A program made the translations under genes and the position numbers. From contig NZ_JABRPL010000004.1 in NCBI RefSeq assembly GCF_013249015.1, positions 119,725 through 183,724 of the forward strand: a stretch of DNA of 64,000 nt, read 5' to 3'. Below, piece by piece: positions 48,548 through 58,000 of this stretch (within the stretch, counting starts at the first letter, position 1; every line of letters begins with the position of its first letter). Origin of the DNA: Rathayibacter agropyri (lineage in GTDB: Bacteria; Actinomycetota; Actinomycetes; Actinomycetales; Microbacteriaceae). The notes beneath the pieces are model-generated. The model did no database searches, had not been told where the DNA came from, and saw only the letters and a program-made list of their open reading frames with translations.

Positions 48548-49435
48548 ATGTCGATCTTCCTCACCAAGGACTCCAAGGTCATCGTCCAGGGCATTACCGG
48601 CGGCGAGGGCACCAAGCACACCGCGCTAATGCTCAAGGCCGGCACGAACGTCGTCGGCGGCGTCAACGCCCGCAAGGCCGGCACGACCGTTACCCACGGC
48701 GATGTCAAACTCCCCGTCTTCGGGACAGTAAAGGAGGCGATGGCGGCTACCGGCGCCGACGTCTCCATCGCGTTCGTCCCGCCCGCCTTCTCGAAGGACG
48801 CCGTCATCGAGGCGATCGATGCCGAGATCGGCCTCCTCGTCGTCATCACCGAGGGCATTCCGGTGCAGGACTCCGCGGAGTTCTGGGCGTACGCGCAGGA
48901 GAAGGGGAACAAGACCCGCATCATCGGCCCGAACTGCCCCGGAATCATCACGCCGGGCGAGTCGCTCGTCGGAATCACGCCCGCGACGATCACCGGCACA
49001 GGTCCGATCGGCCTCGTGTCGAAGTCGGGCACACTGACCTACCAGATGATGTACGAGTTGCGCGACCTGGGCTTCTCGACCGCGATCGGAATCGGCGGCG
49101 ACCCGATCATCGGGACGACGCACATCGACGCGCTCGCCGCGTTCGAGGCCGACCCCGAGACCAGGGCGATCGTGATGATCGGTGAGATCGGCGGCGACGC
49201 GGAGGAGCGCGCGGCCGAGTTTATCAAGGCCAATGTCACCAAGCCGGTCGTCGGCTACGTCGCAGGCTTTACCGCTCCCGAGGGCAAGACGATGGGCCAC
49301 GCTGGCGCAATCGTCTCCGGCTCGGCCGGCACCGCGCAGGCCAAGAAGGAGGCCCTCGAGGCCGCGGGCGTTCGCGTGGGTAAGACGCCGTCCGAGACCG
49401 CCGCGCTCCTCCGCGAGGTCTACGCAGCGCTGTAG
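48548..49435 (+). CDS. sucD: Succinyl-CoA synthetase alpha subunit
   Basis: The alpha subunit carries the phosphohistidine, H251 in [10 protein letters not shown], and the CoA-binding fold starting [10 protein letters not shown]. Length is 295 aa. It follows sucC by 34 bp with AAGGAATCAG upstream of the ATG. A palindromic dispersed repeat follows 12 bp after the stop. Confidence 0.96.
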   Translation: MSIFLTKDSKVIVQGITGGEGTKHTALMLKAGTNVVGGVNARKAGTTVTHGDVKLPVFGTVKEAMAATGADVSIAFVPPAFSKDAVIEAIDAEIGLLVVITEGIPVQDSAEFWAYAQEKGNKTRIIGPNCPGIITPGESLVGITPATITGTGPIGLVSKSGTLTYQMMYELRDLGFSTAIGIGGDPIIGTTHIDALAAFEADPETRAIVMIGEIGGDAEERAAEFIKANVTKPVVGYVAGFTAPEGKTMGHAGAIVSGSAGTAQAKKEALEAAGVRVGKTPSETAALLREVYAAL

Positions 49436-49447
49436 CCTCTCGCCTCT

Positions 49448-49528
49448 CGCGAAATGTCGCGAGATGTACTCGAACGGACGAGATCCCGTGCCGCGGCACG
49501 GGATTTCGTCCGTTCTTGCATATCTCGC
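49448..49528 (-). repeat. Dispersed palindromic repeat, copy 4 (inverted)
   Basis: This copy is in the opposite orientation: it begins CGCGAAATGTCGCGAGATG and then has GAACGGACGAGATCCCGTGCC pairing with GGCACGGGATTTCGTCCGTTC (given here as arms ACGGACGAGATC and GATTTCGTCCGT). The inner arms are nearly perfect around a GCG centre. It lies at the sucD 3' end. Confidence 0.88.
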
Positions 49529-49651
49529 TGCCACGACTCCCAGGGTCGATCGCTGGTCCTCGTCACGGGCTCGACACGAGGGGACCAGCTGTCCCGCGCG
49601 GCGCGCCTCTCCCCGGGCTCGGAGTGACCCGCCGATAGGCTCATCAGGCTC

Positions 49652-50866
49652 ATGAACCGGATCACCGTCGCCCTCCTCGCCGCCTTCGACGCCGCGCTGT
49701 CGGCGCTCATCGGCATCGCGATCCCGCTTGTCCCACTCACCGTCCTCTGGGCCGTCCAGTACGACACCGCCGTTGACTGGGGCGTGTTCTGGCGCATCGC
49801 CGCCGACTCCTGGCTGCTCGGCCACGGCGCGGACCTGCAGGCTGGCCTGGCCCCCGACTCCGCCCTGGCCCTGGGGTTGCCTGGCGGCACGGAGCGCTTC
49901 GCCGTGACCATCGCGCCACTGGCCTTCTCGTTGCTCACCCTGGTCCTCGGCGCACGCACGGGCAGGCGTGCGCAGGAGTCGCCGTTTCGTTCCATCGGAA
50001 TCCTCGTCTCGATCGGCACGTACTTCCTTCTCGCGCTCCTCGTCGTGCTCAGTTCCCCGGACTCTGCGGTGGCCGTCGATCCCGTGCAGGGAACGGTGCT
50101 GCCGCCCCTGGTCTTCGCGCTCGGCGTGCTGATCGGCTCGGCACTGCACTCCGCGGGCAGCGGCGAGGGGGACCGGATCGGCGAGTTCGCCGCGGAGTCC
50201 CTGCACCGCCTCCCCGAGCCCGCGCCCGGCCTGATCCTCGCGTCACTGCGCGGCGGCGCCCTGGCAGCGGCGGGCGTGATCGGCGCGGCGGCTGTGCTGG
50301 TCGCGGTGCTCCTGGTCGCGAACTACACCGCCGTGGTCGCGCTGTACGAGGGACTGGGCGGCGAGGCGCTCGGCGGCTTCACGCTGACGCTGGGGCAGCT
50401 GGCATTCGTCCCCAATCTCGTGATCTGGGCCGCGAGCTGGCTGATCGGACCCGGCTTCGCGCTCGGAGCGGGTTCCTCCGTGAGCCCGGCGGGCACGCTG
50501 CTTGGACCGATCCCGTCGATCCCGGTACTCGCGGCGCTGCCGCAGGGCGATTCGGCCCTCGGTTTCCTCGGCCTGCTCGTGCCTGTGCTGGTGGGTTTCG
50601 CCGCCGGATGGCGCCTGCGTCGCGCCGTGCTCGACGCCCTCGACGGCCGCTCGCTGCTGCGCTGGGGCGCCGCGGCTGCCGTCGGCATCGGAGTCGTGGG
50701 TGGGCTGCTGCTCGGGCTGCTCGCCTGGTTCTCGGCGGGGGCCGCAGGGCCGGGGCGGCTCGCGCAGGTCGGGCCGGACCCACTGGTGGTCGGGGCCGTC
50801 GCGGCCCTCGAACTGGCACTCGCGGCCGGGATCGGGCTCGCCGCCGGTCGCACCCCGCGCGGCTGA
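49652..50866 (+). CDS. DUF6350 polytopic membrane protein
   Basis: A 404-aa protein with about nine to ten helices and almost no soluble domain. The N-terminus MNRITVALLAAFDAALSALIG and the LPGGTERF and GSSVSPAG segments fit the DUF6350 family. This family occurs next to sucCD and upstream of purN/purH in many actinobacteria. Function unknown. Conserved synteny stops at its 3' end: transposon remains begin about 20 nt later. Confidence 0.82.
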   Translation: MNRITVALLAAFDAALSALIGIAIPLVPLTVLWAVQYDTAVDWGVFWRIAADSWLLGHGADLQAGLAPDSALALGLPGGTERFAVTIAPLAFSLLTLVLGARTGRRAQESPFRSIGILVSIGTYFLLALLVVLSSPDSAVAVDPVQGTVLPPLVFALGVLIGSALHSAGSGEGDRIGEFAAESLHRLPEPAPGLILASLRGGALAAAGVIGAAAVLVAVLLVANYTAVVALYEGLGGEALGGFTLTLGQLAFVPNLVIWAASWLIGPGFALGAGSSVSPAGTLLGPIPSIPVLAALPQGDSALGFLGLLVPVLVGFAAGWRLRRAVLDALDGRSLLRWGAAAAVGIGVVGGLLLGLLAWFSAGAAGPGRLAQVGPDPLVVGAVAALELALAAGIGLAAGRTPRG

Positions 50867-50884
50867 CACGAGGGGGGCGTCCGC

Positions 50885-51190
50885 CCAGAGTCGCGATGCG
50901 CGTCGACCTTGGCCTTGGTCAGGTGCGCATCGTCCCAGTCACGATCGGGAAAGGGCACGATCGGGAAAGGGCACGATCGGGAAAGGGCCGCTTCTTCCAG
51001 GCGTCAATGGCCTGCTGCGAGAAGCCCACAACCCGGCAGGCTGCGGCGATGGCGATCCCGTCAACGACAACGTCAAGGTCAGCGGGAACAGAATTCCGCG
51101 CAGACCTCGCACGAAGAGAAATACGCCAACGCCCGCCGCATCACCTCCGTTTTTTGCGCCAGGAGGCGATTCCGACGCTTCAGGTCGCGC
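50885..51190 (-). pseudogene. IS3-family remnant: orfA 3' end and orfB 5' end
   Basis: Read on the minus strand, about 51187-51110 gives RDLKRRNRLLAQ and EVMRRALAYFS, matching the coiled-coil end of IS3 OrfA. About 51080-50890 gives ACRVVGFSQQAI and later RDWDDAHLTKAKVDAH, matching the start of IS3 OrfB (usual ACRVLGFS and RDWDDAHL). The OrfB part breaks off near 50890, so most of orfB is missing. A 16-bp tandem triplication disrupts it internally. The missing orfA start is found at 52427-52552. Confidence 0.7.
50941..50988. repeat. 16-bp tandem repeat, three copies
   Basis: ACGATCGGGAAAGGGC is repeated three times without interruption. It lies within the orfB remnant and expands the sequence before RDWDDAHL. 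It looks like replication slippage in an already dead gene. Confidence 0.9.
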
Positions 51191-51214
51191 ACGGTGAGGC
51201 TTAGGCAAAATTGG

Positions 51215-51989
51215 TCTTTTCTGGATGAAGAAGATGAGTTCGCGGACGGCGTTGGAAGCGTCTCGGAAGGTGCGCAGTGGCCGCCTGTAGCCGGTGCGGA
51301 GTATCCGCCAGGTCTTGATGTTAGCGATTGTTCGCTCGATCATGTATCGGTGAGTGTTGACGAAGCGATTGTGTTCTTTCGCTTAATCCGGCAGATGTTC
51401 TTCGCCTCGTTTCTTTTTCATCGGTGTGACCAATCCGGTGCCTTGGTAGCCTTTGTCGGCCAGCGTGGTCGAGAGGTTGAGGACGTCGGCTAACCCGGTT
51501 TCTCGAAAGGCGTGGGCATTGTGGTGCTCGCCCGCGATCAGACCGAGATATGGACCGACCGACCGGAGAGATCCGCGAGGACCTGGGAGTTGTGCCCTGT
51601 GGTCTTGTGTGCCCTGCGGTCTTGTCTGTGGGGGAGTACAGCTCGGGTGCGTCTGCCCAGGACCAGCACAGGAGCAGGGTGCCGTCGATGACGGCCGTCG
51701 TCTCATCGAGCGCGGCCTTGACATGCGGCTGCTCGTCATCGGCAACGACATTAAGCATCGCTCCCATCAACGCGATCGTCCGCGACACGGTCGACTGTTG
51801 GATACTGACCACATTAGCGATCAACTGCTCGGTGATATTTTGGCGATAGTAGAGAAGGGTGACATGCAGCGCTCCCACGAGCGAGAGCTTGCGTGGCCGT
51901 CCTCGACGCCACATGAATTCGTTCTCGATCCGTTCGGCGAGGATCGCGTAGTGCTGGGTGGTCATTGCTGTAGTAGTCCGTGTGCTCAT
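51215..51989 (-). pseudogene. IS5-like DDE transposase, inactivated
   Basis: The N-terminal part MSTRTTTAMTTQHYAIL... with the HTH region (RRGRPRKLSLVGALHV, QQSTVSRTIALMG) and the first catalytic segment AVIDGTLLL is intact. A 17-bp tandem duplication (51591-51607 and 51608-51624) then shifts the frame. A one-base loss near 51546 shifts it again into GEHHNAHAFRETGLADVL. A TAA at 51383-51385 replaces a sense codon before AKEHNRFVNTHRYMIERTIANIKTW (given as AKEHNRFVNT and MIERTIANIKTW). Three lesions make activity implausible. Confidence 0.8.
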
Positions 51990-52051
51990 CGGCGGGGTCC
52001 TTTGCGAAGAGTTTCTGTCGCATGTTGCTCTTCCATAAGGCTCATGCAAGC

Positions 52052-52118
52052 TTCAGGTCAAGCGCCACAAAAGCCCTGGTCGGAGGTCCGTTCGTTGAGC
52101 ATGCATGGATACTTTGCA
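52052..52118. repeat. 67-bp direct repeat, copy A
   Basis: Copy A shares 62 of 67 bases with 52351-52417 (core GAGCGCCACAAAAGCCC in copy B, and GGTCGGAGGTCCGTTCG in both). It lies just upstream of the transposase start, so it is probably part of the native end of the IS element. Confidence 0.8.
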
Positions 52119-52335
52119 GAGGCTTGAATCAGAGCGCATAAGCCGGTCTTATTCGTGACCGACACGTGCGAATCTAGCTCGGTCAGTCGGATTGTGCATA
52201 ATCCGCATTTCTGGTCGCGACGTCTGGAGGCTTACTCGAGCCCTGCGAGTTAACTACAAAATCCCTGATCAGCGCGCATTTCCAGGCCGCAATCGTGTGC
52301 TCTGAACAAGCCTCATACTCATTTGGTGTCACGTA

Positions 52336-52425
52336 GAGGCTTCTGCACAATTCAGGTTGAGCGCCACAAAAGCCCTGGTCGGAGGTCCGTTCGTTGAGCA
52401 TGCAAGGGTATTTTGCATAAACCTC
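52336..52425. repeat. 90-bp MITE-like unit containing repeat copy B
   Basis: It begins GAGGCTTCTGCACAATTC and ends TTTTGCATAAACCTC. These ends are inverted versions of each other and of the IS terminal repeat. The centre is the 67-bp sequence also present at 52052-52118. It has no coding capacity, as expected for a miniature derivative mobilised by the IS transposase. Confidence 0.6.
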
Positions 52426-52426
52426 C

Positions 52427-52552
52427 TTTTCATTCCGTTCGCGATCGAGTTCTCCGAGACCCCATGTCCTTCGCGATCTGCGCCATCGGTGTTCTACTTC
52501 GTGCCTTAGCTACGACATCCTGGCGGACCTTATCCCGAGACGGATTTGGCAC
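52427..52552 (-). pseudogene. IS3-family orfA 5' remnant
   Basis: From a GTG at 52552 the minus strand reads VPNPSRDKVRQDVVAKARSR and then PMAQIAKDMG. This resembles the start of IS3 OrfA proteins (PKPFPEEFRRDVVA and QIAKDFG). One base out of frame it continues as VSENSIANGMK (usual VSEATLHNWMK) up to the transposon junction. Together with 50885-51190 it is the other half of an interrupted element. Confidence 0.55.
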
Positions 52553-52825
52553 TAGTACGGGTGTCTTCCCGGGCAGCGACCGACCGTCGCCCTGCCCCAG
52601 GCAGTCAACTGAATCTTCCCGTGGAACGCCGAAATGACGGGGAATCTGCCTACCGGCCACCACAGCGAGCTGCGGGCATGTTCGATGGAGCCCCGACAGC
52701 AGCACCGGTCATAGTCCCTGGCCAAGGCGCGGGGATGCACAATGGTGACTCCCGGGGCTTCTGATCGTGTGCTGGCGGCATGCTACGGTCTCGGAGCAGT
52801 ATCAGGACCAAGAAAGGAACATTCC
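52553..52825 (+). promoter_or_regulatory. Region upstream of the type VIIb-like operon
   Basis: No gene is supportable here. TACGGT near 52784 could be a -10 box about 40 nt before the EsxA-like start, with AGAAAGGAAC as ribosome binding site. The rest may be older transposon debris. Confidence 0.35.
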
Positions 52826-53116
52826 ATGGCTCAGATTAGTGTTACGCCCGAAGAACTGAAGCAGCAGGCTCAGGTCTACACCCGCTCGAAGGAAGAGATC
52901 GAGCAGGCCATTCAGAAGGTGAACCAGATGAACTCGACCATTGGTGAGGAGTGGAAGGGTCAGGCGTTCCAGGCGTATCTCGAGCAGTACAACCAGCTTT
53001 CCGAGAGCGTGAAGAAGTTCGAGGAGTTGCTGGTGAACATCAACGAGCAGTTGAACAAGTACGCGGACACCATTGCTGAGCGTGACGCGCAGGATGCGCA
53101 GAGCTTCGGCTTCTAG
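52826..53116 (+). CDS. EsxA-like WXG100 protein
   Basis: A 96-aa helical hairpin protein with the W-x-G turn in GEEWKGQAF (W43). The flanking helices are rich in Gln, Glu and Lys (SKEEIEQAIQKVNQMN, LEQYNQLSESVKKFEELL). It starts with TPEELKQQAQVY, close to Bacillota EsxA/YukE, and is normally secreted as a dimer by the type VII machine. It ends DAQDAQSFGF; the DAQDAQ motif recurs at the C-terminus of the small protein at 60663-60950. It is the first gene of the operon. Confidence 0.93.
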   Translation: MAQISVTPEELKQQAQVYTRSKEEIEQAIQKVNQMNSTIGEEWKGQAFQAYLEQYNQLSESVKKFEELLVNINEQLNKYADTIAERDAQDAQSFGF

Positions 53117-53633
53117 CAGCTTCCCGGGCGCAGAAGACTCGGCACGGCGATCTCTCCTCGCGAGAGGGTTGTGTGCAGGTGCGTTTGCTGTCGCGGTGAC
53201 GGTAAGCGCACCTGCTTTCGCGTTCGCCTCCGATGACGACGGTGAGGGGCGGCTGAATCTTGACACCACTGTTCTCGTGAACGAGTCGGTGGGCGCCGGT
53301 TCCACGGGAGACTTCGCGATTCGTGGTGACCTGTTCTCCGCGGATGTTTCTGCGAGGGCGCACAAGGAGCAAGAGGCGGCGGCTGGCCGGCTGACGGTCG
53401 CCAACACCCTGGACTTCGCGCACGTGGAGACCAGCGTGGCCGACTATCAGCAAGTCCGGGCGGCACTGTTCGGTGACTACTCGTCGCGAGAGGCGCCCAC
53501 GGCGACGCAGGAGGAGAGCGAAGCGTCTCCCGTGTTGTACGGCGCAGCAGCTGCGGTGGTGGTGCCGCTGGTGCTGGTGGCGGGCGTGCTGCTGGGGAGG
53601 TTCTGGGCGAGGAGAAAGCGGGCGGCGGTGTGA
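53094..53633 (+). CDS. EssA-like membrane protein of the type VIIb-like system
   Basis: The protein has a signal-peptide-like segment (LLARGLCAGAFAVAVTVSAPAFAFA in parts), an external domain of about 110 residues and a C-terminal helix (LYGAAAAVVVPLVLVAGVLLG) ending in RRKRAAV. This layout, its size and its place between esxA and the YukD-like gene match EssA. Sequence identity to EssA cannot be judged by eye. The start is uncertain: ATG 53094 (179 aa, overlapping esxA), GTG 53082 or TTG 53169 are all possible. The 3' end overlaps the next gene by 4 nt. Confidence 0.6.
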   Translation: MRRASASSSFPGAEDSARRSLLARGLCAGAFAVAVTVSAPAFAFASDDDGEGRLNLDTTVLVNESVGAGSTGDFAIRGDLFSADVSARAHKEQEAAAGRLTVANTLDFAHVETSVADYQQVRAALFGDYSSREAPTATQEESEASPVLYGAAAAVVVPLVLVAGVLLGRFWARRKRAAV

Positions 53634-53863
53634 TCGAAGTCACCCTGGAGCATGCGGGCAAGCAGGTCGACCTGCTGGTGCCCGGCGAGGTCACGTTCGA
53701 TCGGCTGACGCAGCTGATCCGGGATGGCTGTGCGGCGAGGGGAATGGTGCTGCCCGAAGGGTTCTCGTTAGCGCTCGATGACAAAGCCCTCGCCGTGAGC
53801 GGCTACGACGTCATCTCGTCGTTCGGGATCGGCAACGGTGACCGTCTCCAGATTCAGACTTAA
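53630..53863 (+). CDS. Ubiquitin-like EsaB/YukD protein
   Basis: A 77-aa beta-grasp-looking protein, VIEVTLEHAGKQVDLLVPGEVTFDRL, ending GIGNGDRLQIQT. YukD/EsaB is the small cytoplasmic ubiquitin-like component of type VIIb systems. Length and position directly before the EssB-like gene fit. GTG start in a 4-nt overlap. Confidence 0.82.
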   Translation: MIEVTLEHAGKQVDLLVPGEVTFDRLTQLIRDGCAARGMVLPEGFSLALDDKALAVSGYDVISSFGIGNGDRLQIQT

Positions 53864-53876
53864 GAGTGAGTGAGTG

Positions 53877-55016
53877 ATGCGCATTACTGTGGAGGGCACA
53901 GCTCTCGAACTCGATCAAAGCCCTGATGCCCTTCATGTGGGTCTGGAAAAGAACGGGTTTGACGGCTCGTGTCTGGATGTGATCGCTCGATACGTCGATA
54001 TGCACGAGACCGATACGGGGATCGCGCTCGACTATGCTCTCGCGGCAGGTGAGATCAGCTTCCGGGAGGCGATCGGCCGGGCGCGGACGCGGCTGGATCG
54101 GCTGCTCTTGGCTCAGAGCCTGGTGGCCTGTGTCCGCTACCGGGGTGGTCTCGCGGTGCCGTTGATTCACCCTGACAATGTGTATCTGTCCGGTGGCCTC
54201 CTCCGGGTGGTGCATGTCGGGTTGCAGGGCATGCTCGCTCCGATGGTGTTCGATGAGGCACGGTTCCTCGCTTCGCTGCAGGCGATGGTGTTGCAGGTGT
54301 TCCGTCCCAAGCTGACGTTCGAGCAGCTCGTGGACGGGGCGGCGGCTCTGCGGGACAAGTTCTCGACCGTGGTGACGCACGCCACCACGACAGACGAACT
54401 GTTCTCGTGCATTGATGCGCAGGTGAGAGCCGAGCAGGCGGATGTCGCAGCGACCAAGGTGAGCGTCTCCAAGCGCCGGTACTCGTGGTATCGCGTGCTC
54501 GGCGTGCTCGGCCTCGTCGCGGCGCTGGCCGCCGGCGCATTCGCCTGGCAGACAGCGTCGCAGAACCGTGTGCAGGCCGCGGTGGTTGCCGGCCAAGCCC
54601 GGTTCCTCGCGAGCGACTATGCGGGCACGCTGGCCGAGTTGCACGATTTCGCAGCTCCGTCGTTGCCTGCGTCTGCAAAGTATGTGCTGGCGGTGTCGAG
54701 CGTCAATCTCCACGATCTCACGGCGACGCAAAAGCAGAAGATTCTGAATACGATCTCCCAAAAGACCGACGATGTGACGTTGAACTATTGGATCGCGATG
54801 GGTCGCGGTGAATTCGAGCAGGCTCTCGATTACGCCAAGAACCTCGGCGACGATCAGCTCACTCTATTGGCTTACACGGATCTGTATCAGGCGACGAAGC
54901 TGGATACCCAGATGGCTGGTGGCAAGAAGCAGGAACTTCTCGACGAGGACGCGAAAGCGATCGAGGAGTTGACCGCGAAGCTCGGCGGCACCGGCGACAC
55001 GGCAGGCAAAAAATGA
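53877..55016 (+). CDS. EssB/YukC-like pseudokinase membrane protein
   Basis: A 379-aa protein with a cytoplasmic N-terminal part of about 200 residues resembling the YukC pseudokinase fold (AVPLIHPDNVYLSGGLLRVVHVG in parts). One helix spans about 204-226 (VLGVLGLVAALAAGAFAW), and a helical external domain rich in Ala, Gln and Lys follows. This is the EssB topology; EssB bridges EssC to the rest of the secretion channel. ATG 53877 is preferred to the adjoining GTG 53874. The stop overlaps essC (ATGA). Confidence 0.85.
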   Translation: MRITVEGTALELDQSPDALHVGLEKNGFDGSCLDVIARYVDMHETDTGIALDYALAAGEISFREAIGRARTRLDRLLLAQSLVACVRYRGGLAVPLIHPDNVYLSGGLLRVVHVGLQGMLAPMVFDEARFLASLQAMVLQVFRPKLTFEQLVDGAAALRDKFSTVVTHATTTDELFSCIDAQVRAEQADVAATKVSVSKRRYSWYRVLGVLGLVAALAAGAFAWQTASQNRVQAAVVAGQARFLASDYAGTLAELHDFAAPSLPASAKYVLAVSSVNLHDLTATQKQKILNTISQKTDDVTLNYWIAMGRGEFEQALDYAKNLGDDQLTLLAYTDLYQATKLDTQMAGGKKQELLDEDAKAIEELTAKLGGTGDTAGKK

Positions 55017-58000
55017 GCGTGTCCGACACGGAGCAGCCGGTGAGTGTCCAGCGCGCGGGACTCGATTCCCGGCTCGTCCCGGCCGAGCTGCTATTCCTGG
55101 TGTACGTACTGGACGATCAGCGCGCGATCAGGCTGTCGCTCACCGAGGAGCGTCCCTTTGTCGAGCATCAGGGTCATAAGTTCAGTGTGATCAACGACCT
55201 GCTCTATGTCGACGGCGAGAAGCTCAGCGCCGGGCTGCAGGGCGTTGGCGCACTGGAGTGCGTGGTGGTGCCAGCCGCCCGCGCGCGCACGGTGACGTTC
55301 ATCATCGATGGTCGCAGCGACTTCGTCATCGGCGACGACCCGAATGCCGGTATCAGGGTCGCGGATTCGCCGTTACTGGTCCTGCATGACGACGTGCTGA
55401 TCGTTGACCCCCGCGACCAGCTCGTGTTCGTGAACGGCGTCCTGGTCCGCGGGAGGCAGGTCTGCGATCTCGTTGTCGGCACGGTGGTGCTCACTGCCGG
55501 CTACCTCGTGGAGAAGCGTCCGGCCCAGTTCAAGCTCACCAGCTTCGGGCCGGGGGCCGTGGTCGACCCCGCGAAGGCGTTGGTGCAGCCTGCGGTGCGG
55601 GAGTTCCCGGAAGGGTTCCCCGACTATCGGAGGTCCCCGAAGCTGAACGTGGAGGTCCGCGAGGCTGAGTTCCGGCTGCAGGGGCCGGACAAGCCGCCTT
55701 CGAAGCCGAAGAACCGGTTGATGCGGCTGGTCTTGCCGCCGTTCTTCATGATCGCGGTAGCCGGTGTGACGGTGATGATCACCGGCAGCAACCCGGCGAT
55801 GATCCTCGGTATGGGGCTCGCGACCCTGCTGACGGCATCGTTCACGGTGTCGCAGTACGTCACCGAGAAAGCGGAGACGAAAGTGGCCGCGCTCACGCAG
55901 GAGGAGGACTACGCCGGCTACCTCGTCAGGACCGTTGCCGCAGTGACCCAGGCACACGACGAGGAGGGCGACGTACTGCGATATCAGCAGCCAAGCCCGC
56001 GGGAACTTATCGACCTGGTCGAGGTGTACGACCGCAGGATCTACGAGCGTCAACGCTTCAACAAAGACTTCCTCCACGTCTCCCTCGGATACTCCGACCG
56101 CCCGTCGGTGCTGTCGGTGTCCTCCGATGTGAATGACAAAGACGCCAGCGACGAGGCGCGGCAGGTCGCAGAACTCGCAGCGGGGTTCCAGACGCAACGC
56201 GACGCCCCGACACCGGTTGGGCTGATGGGGCAGACCCTCGGATTCGTCGGCCCGCCGGAGGTCGTCCAGGCCCAGTTGCAGGCAGTGCTGTTCCAGACGG
56301 CGTTCTTCCACTCGTACCGTGACGTGAACGTTGTCAGCCTCATCTCCCGTGAGGCGTATCGGCAGACGTGGCGTGCGTGGCGGCTGTTGCCGCATTTCAG
56401 GATGCAGGAGCTGAACATGCGCGGGCTCGTGTACAACGACAGACTGCGCGACATCGTGTTGAACAGCTTTTACCAGCTGCTGCAGAAGCGGAAGCAAGCG
56501 GTCAAGGACGCAGGCACGCAGAAGCCCCAGTTCGCGCCGCACTACGTGTTCACGATCTGCGACGACCGGCACCTCGCCGGCCACGGCATCAACGAACTGC
56601 TCGCCGAGGACATGAGCGAGTTGGGGGTGACGGTGATCTGGTGCAGCGAAGACGCGAAACTCCTGCCCGAGACGGTCACCGCTCTCATTCAGGCGCCGAA
56701 CTTCGTGAAAGGCGAACTCGTCACCAATGCTGACGTGTACGTTGCGACGCCCTTCGTCCCTTACGGCGTGCCGTCGAATCTTGAGCATTCACTGCGGAAG
56801 CTGTCGAACCTGAACCACCTTGAGGTCGAGAAGAACGCCGTGCCGGAGACGTTGACCCTGCTGGAGCAGTACGAGGTCACGACCGTCGAGGACCTGCAGA
56901 TCGCGCAGCGGTGGGACAGGGCCGAACCGAACAAGTCGATCGCGTCGCTGATCGGGTGGCGCGGCCGATCCGACTCCGTGTACTGGGATTTGCACGAGCG
57001 CGCCCACGGTCCGCACGCGCTGGTCGGCGGTACCACCGGATCCGGCAAGTCCGAGTTCCTGACCACGTACCTGATCGGGCTTACGATCAACTTTTCCCCG
57101 GAAGACGTGGGGATGCTCATCATCGACTGGAAGGGCGGTGGCATCGCTAACACGCTCGACAAGCTGCCGCACTTCATGGGCGCCATCACCAACCTCGATG
57201 GCGCGGGCACGGCGCGGGCGCTGGCGAGCATCAAGGCGGAGCTGAACAAGCGCCAGCGCGAGTTCGCGGTGTACGGGGTGAACAGCATTAACGCGTACAT
57301 GAGCCTGTACAAGCACCGGCACGCCCCGAAGCCTGACGTGAAGTACCCGTCGAAGCCGTTGCCGCATCTGGTGCTGGTGTCTGATGAGTTCGCGGAGCTG
57401 AAGGCGAACGTGCCGGAGTTCCTCGACGAACTCACCTCGGTCGCCCGCATCGGTAGAAGCCTTGGCGTGCACCTGATCCTTGCGACACAGAAGCCCAGCG
57501 GTGTGGTCAACGACCAGATCGAGGCGAACTCGACGTCGAAGATCGCGCTCAAGATGGCGAGCGAACAGGACTCGAACGAGCTGTTGAAGACCACCGATGC
57601 GGCCCACATCACCAACCCGGGGCGCGGCTATCTGAAGGTCGGGCAGAACGAGGTCTACGAGCTGTTCCAGAGCGGCTACGCCGGAGTGCCGTACGACCCG
57701 GACGCGGTCGTCACCGAGCAGGTGGATGAGCGGATCTACACGATCAACGAGGTCGGCCAGTACGAGCTGTTCTACGACCCCGACGAAGAGGTCGAACAGG
57801 GCAAAGACACCAGCGATCTGCCCTCACAGCTCGAAGCCGTCATCGACGCCATTGCCACCATCTTTACCGGCGACCCCAGGCTTGAGCTCCCGGACAAGCC
57901 GTGGCTACCGAACCTTGCCGAGAACATCGCCGCTCCGGAACCCGCAGGATCCGGTCTGCGCGTGCCCTTGGGCATGCTCGATATCCCGTCTCGGCAGGCG

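Larger units (their letters stand above)
51196..52425 (-). mobile_element. Decayed IS5-like element with terminal inverted repeats
   Basis: The left end reads GAGGCTTAGGCAAAATTGG (51196-51214). The right end, read inward from 52425, is GAGGTTTATGCAAAATACC, a match at 15 of 19 bases. Between them lie the transposase pseudogene and two copies of a terminal-end sequence of about 67 bp. The true right end may be at about 52126, with 52336-52425 being a separate small derivative. The element splits an IS3-family orfA. Confidence 0.6.

Noticed and set aside
50941-50988. CRISPR-like array
   Set aside because: Three 16-bp units abut directly without spacers and lie inside a transposase remnant.
52183-52401. 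72-codon minus-strand frame (MLNERTSDQGFCGAQPEL)
   Set aside because: It is generated by the 67-bp repeat and its flank, with no ribosome binding site and no match.
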